Shown here one piece after another: positions 62,246 to 64,000 of a DNA stretch of 64,000 nt. The notes below the pieces were generated by a model, which had not been told where the DNA came from, did no database searches, and was given only the letters and a program-made list of their open reading frames with translations. Positions within the stretch are counted from its first letter, which is position 1, and every line of letters starts with the position of its first letter. Source of the stretch: Hydractinia symbiolongicarpus (Eukaryota > Cnidaria > Hydrozoa > Anthoathecata > Hydractiniidae). The DNA is taken from positions 16,416,851 through 16,480,850 of the forward strand of contig NC_079877.1 of the NCBI RefSeq assembly GCF_029227915.1, written 5' to 3'. A program made the translations under genes and the position numbers.

Positions 62246-63185
62246 AAGTAGGAACTTTTTGATTGGCAGGGTTCTGTACTTAGTCCTTTGTTGTTTGTTC
62301 TAGTCTTAGAAGCGCTGTTAATGGAGTTAAGAACAGGTTGTCCATGGGAGTTATTGTATGCAGATGATTTGGTTCTCATAGCAGAGTCGATGGAAGAATT
62401 TGTCAGACTTGCAAGCATTGGGTACATAAGAAGTGCAGTAGTATTGGTGGAAGATTAAGAGCTGACATTCAGTTTGTTTGTAAGCGTTGCAAAGGTGAGA
62501 TTATAGAGAATGAAGTATTTCCAGCTTCTATGATGTACAACAGTGGCTCGTTAGAGATAGTTGAGAACTTCTGTTACTTAGGTGATATGTTGGGCAGTGA
62601 AGGGGGTGTTGGAAGAAGTGTTACTTGCATGATAGGTTCTGCTTGGAAAAAGTTCAGAGAGTTACTTCCTTTGTTGACTAGCAAAGTCTTGTCAATTGAG
62701 TTAAAAGGTAGGTTGTATGAGGCCTGTGTAAGAAGTGTTATGTTGTACGGTAGTGAGACATGGGCAGTGAACCAGGAAGATCTTGACCGTTTAGAAAGGA
62801 ATGATATGAGAATGGTTAGATGGATGTGTAACGCCAGTCTGAGAGACAGAAAGAGTTCAGATGAGCTAAGAAGCAGGCTAAGTATCCGTAGAATTAAAGA
62901 TGTTATCCAGATAAGAAGATTGAATTGGCTGGGGCACTTGGAAAGAATAGAGGGGGATAATTGGGTAAGAAAGTGTAGAGACTTGATAGTTCCTGGGGCA
63001 AAGCCCAGAGGCAGACCAACAAAGACTTGGCAGGAGGTTATAAGGACAGACTTGATACAGAGGAAGTTGAGTTTAGATCTAACACAGTCTAGATCAGATT
63101 GGAAGAGGGTCATTAATATACCCCGTCCAACCCATGCTAGCATGGAAAACGGACGTTAAGCCGAGAATGATGATGATGATGATGA
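62246..63185 (+). mobile_element. 5'-truncated LINE with internal deletion
   Basis: Begins inside reverse transcriptase (QGSVLSPLLF, then YADDLVLIAES at about 62355). It jumps through a deletion and frame change near 62410 into the CKHWVHKKC...CKRC zinc-finger region. It then runs open to the terminal [15 protein letters not shown] ... MENGR stop at 63159. The 3' end is a (gat)n tail at about 63167-63185. The catalytic YADD is present, but the 5' RT, any endonuclease and part of the linker are missing, so it is dead. Clade assignment (CR1/jockey-like) is uncertain. Confidence 0.88.
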
Positions 63186-63189
63186 GTCG

Positions 63190-64000
63190 AAAATCTATGA
63201 AATCTTTACCAACAAAATAGTGTGTGCACTTTTGTCACATAATCCTCTGGCATGATGCATTTCAATTAAATAAGCTACAATAGTTTAAAAAGGTATCTTA
63301 AACACCGATGATTGCAATTCATGTGCAATGTAATTGATACGTTATGGCTTTAGTTGCTCCTAAATTTCCTAAACATTGTGGGTTTTTCATAAGCAGTTTA
63401 TAATACATTGATCGAAAGCAATTAAATATCTTCTCTTTTTTTTTTGCCTTTGAAAAATAAAAATAAAATGGAAGTCTTGAAAGAAAGATATGTGACAATT
63501 CCAGTGAATTTGATAACAAAGCATATCTATATTATAATACCTGTATACTGTACGTCTGTCTGTCTATCACGCAAAATGGTAACAGCAGAAGCAAGACACA
63601 CATGCAGTAAATAAATAACGGAGCACCTGTGGATGTATCTATGGGCTACCAACTAGTAATTTTATAATGGCGGATCTAGCTAACTATAAGTACACATTTT
63701 TTTATAATCAACTAAGCACCCACTTGAGCCTGTAAACATATAGGGTCTATACAAGCCTACCCAGAAAATTTTGTTACAAACCGATTTCCAGATCCCAAGT
63801 TATTGTGACATTGGCAAAAATATCTAAGATTCCTGGGGCGAGCAAACGAGTGTCATTTTGGCAAAAAAAAATAATGATAATTAATTCAGCTTTATAATAT
63901 CTATGCGTTGATAAAGTTTGAATGCACATCACTAAACAGGTCTAAAATTTGCTATTCCTGAAATATGACATCATAATTTTGCAGCATAATTAAATCTGAA
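63190..64000. other. non-coding edge; possible Helitron 5' end
   Basis: At 63527, after an A, the sequence tctatattataatacctg is followed by gtctgtctgtc. It resembles the 5' end of the Helitron family at 34880-35235 and is in plus orientation. No hairpin/CTRR end was found before the window edge. No gene was seen. Confidence 0.35.

Noticed and set aside
62574-63143. 189-aa minus-strand ORF
   Set aside because: It is the antisense of the LINE C-terminal ORF.

Overview
This is an AT-rich, intron-rich animal genomic window. Introns are mostly 100-1500 bp with GT-AG boundaries. The gene families and the dense load of small DNA transposons, Helitrons and LINE fragments fit a cnidarian. That assignment is inference; no rRNA or mitochondrial marker is present.

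Layout. 1-3.3 kb: a 2.17 kb terminal-inverted-repeat transposon with a 9-bp target duplication and a broken zinc-finger/PHD gene. 4.0-8.4 kb (+): complete nine-exon S28 serine carboxypeptidase. 10.0-14.7 kb (+): complete 13-exon AMPK-related kinase, HUNK/SNRK-like. 16.6-16.9 kb (-): one small secreted cysteine-rich ORF. 17-26 kb: gene-poor, with MITE-like elements, SINE-like sequence, and a frameshifted MULE-type DNA-binding exon pair at 25.35-25.75 kb (-). 26.07-36.0 kb: tandem array of four 2.26 kb units. The last unit carries a dimeric Helitron and another insertion, and abuts a terminal exon whose 3' part is inside every unit. 38.9-47.4 kb (-): complete 14-exon M28 glutamate carboxypeptidase (PSMA/NAALADase-like). 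48.9-61.8 kb (-): 3' part of a large gene joining a KMT5A-like SET domain, five duplicated cassette exons, an acidic linker, two zinc fingers, a Crypton-type tyrosine recombinase fold and a Myb/SANT-like C-terminus. 62.2-63.2 kb (+): truncated LINE, sister of a fragment at 5.2-5.5 kb.

The genes do not form a pathway or operon; they are independent loci. The most unusual items are the SET/tyrosine-recombinase fusion with its exon array, the six-fold repeated exon end and splice donor in the peptidase gene, and the Helitron dimer whose empty site is preserved in sister repeat copies. Exon boundaries were read by eye from splice signals and reading-frame continuity. All three complete genes close in frame, at 500, 701 and 763 residues.
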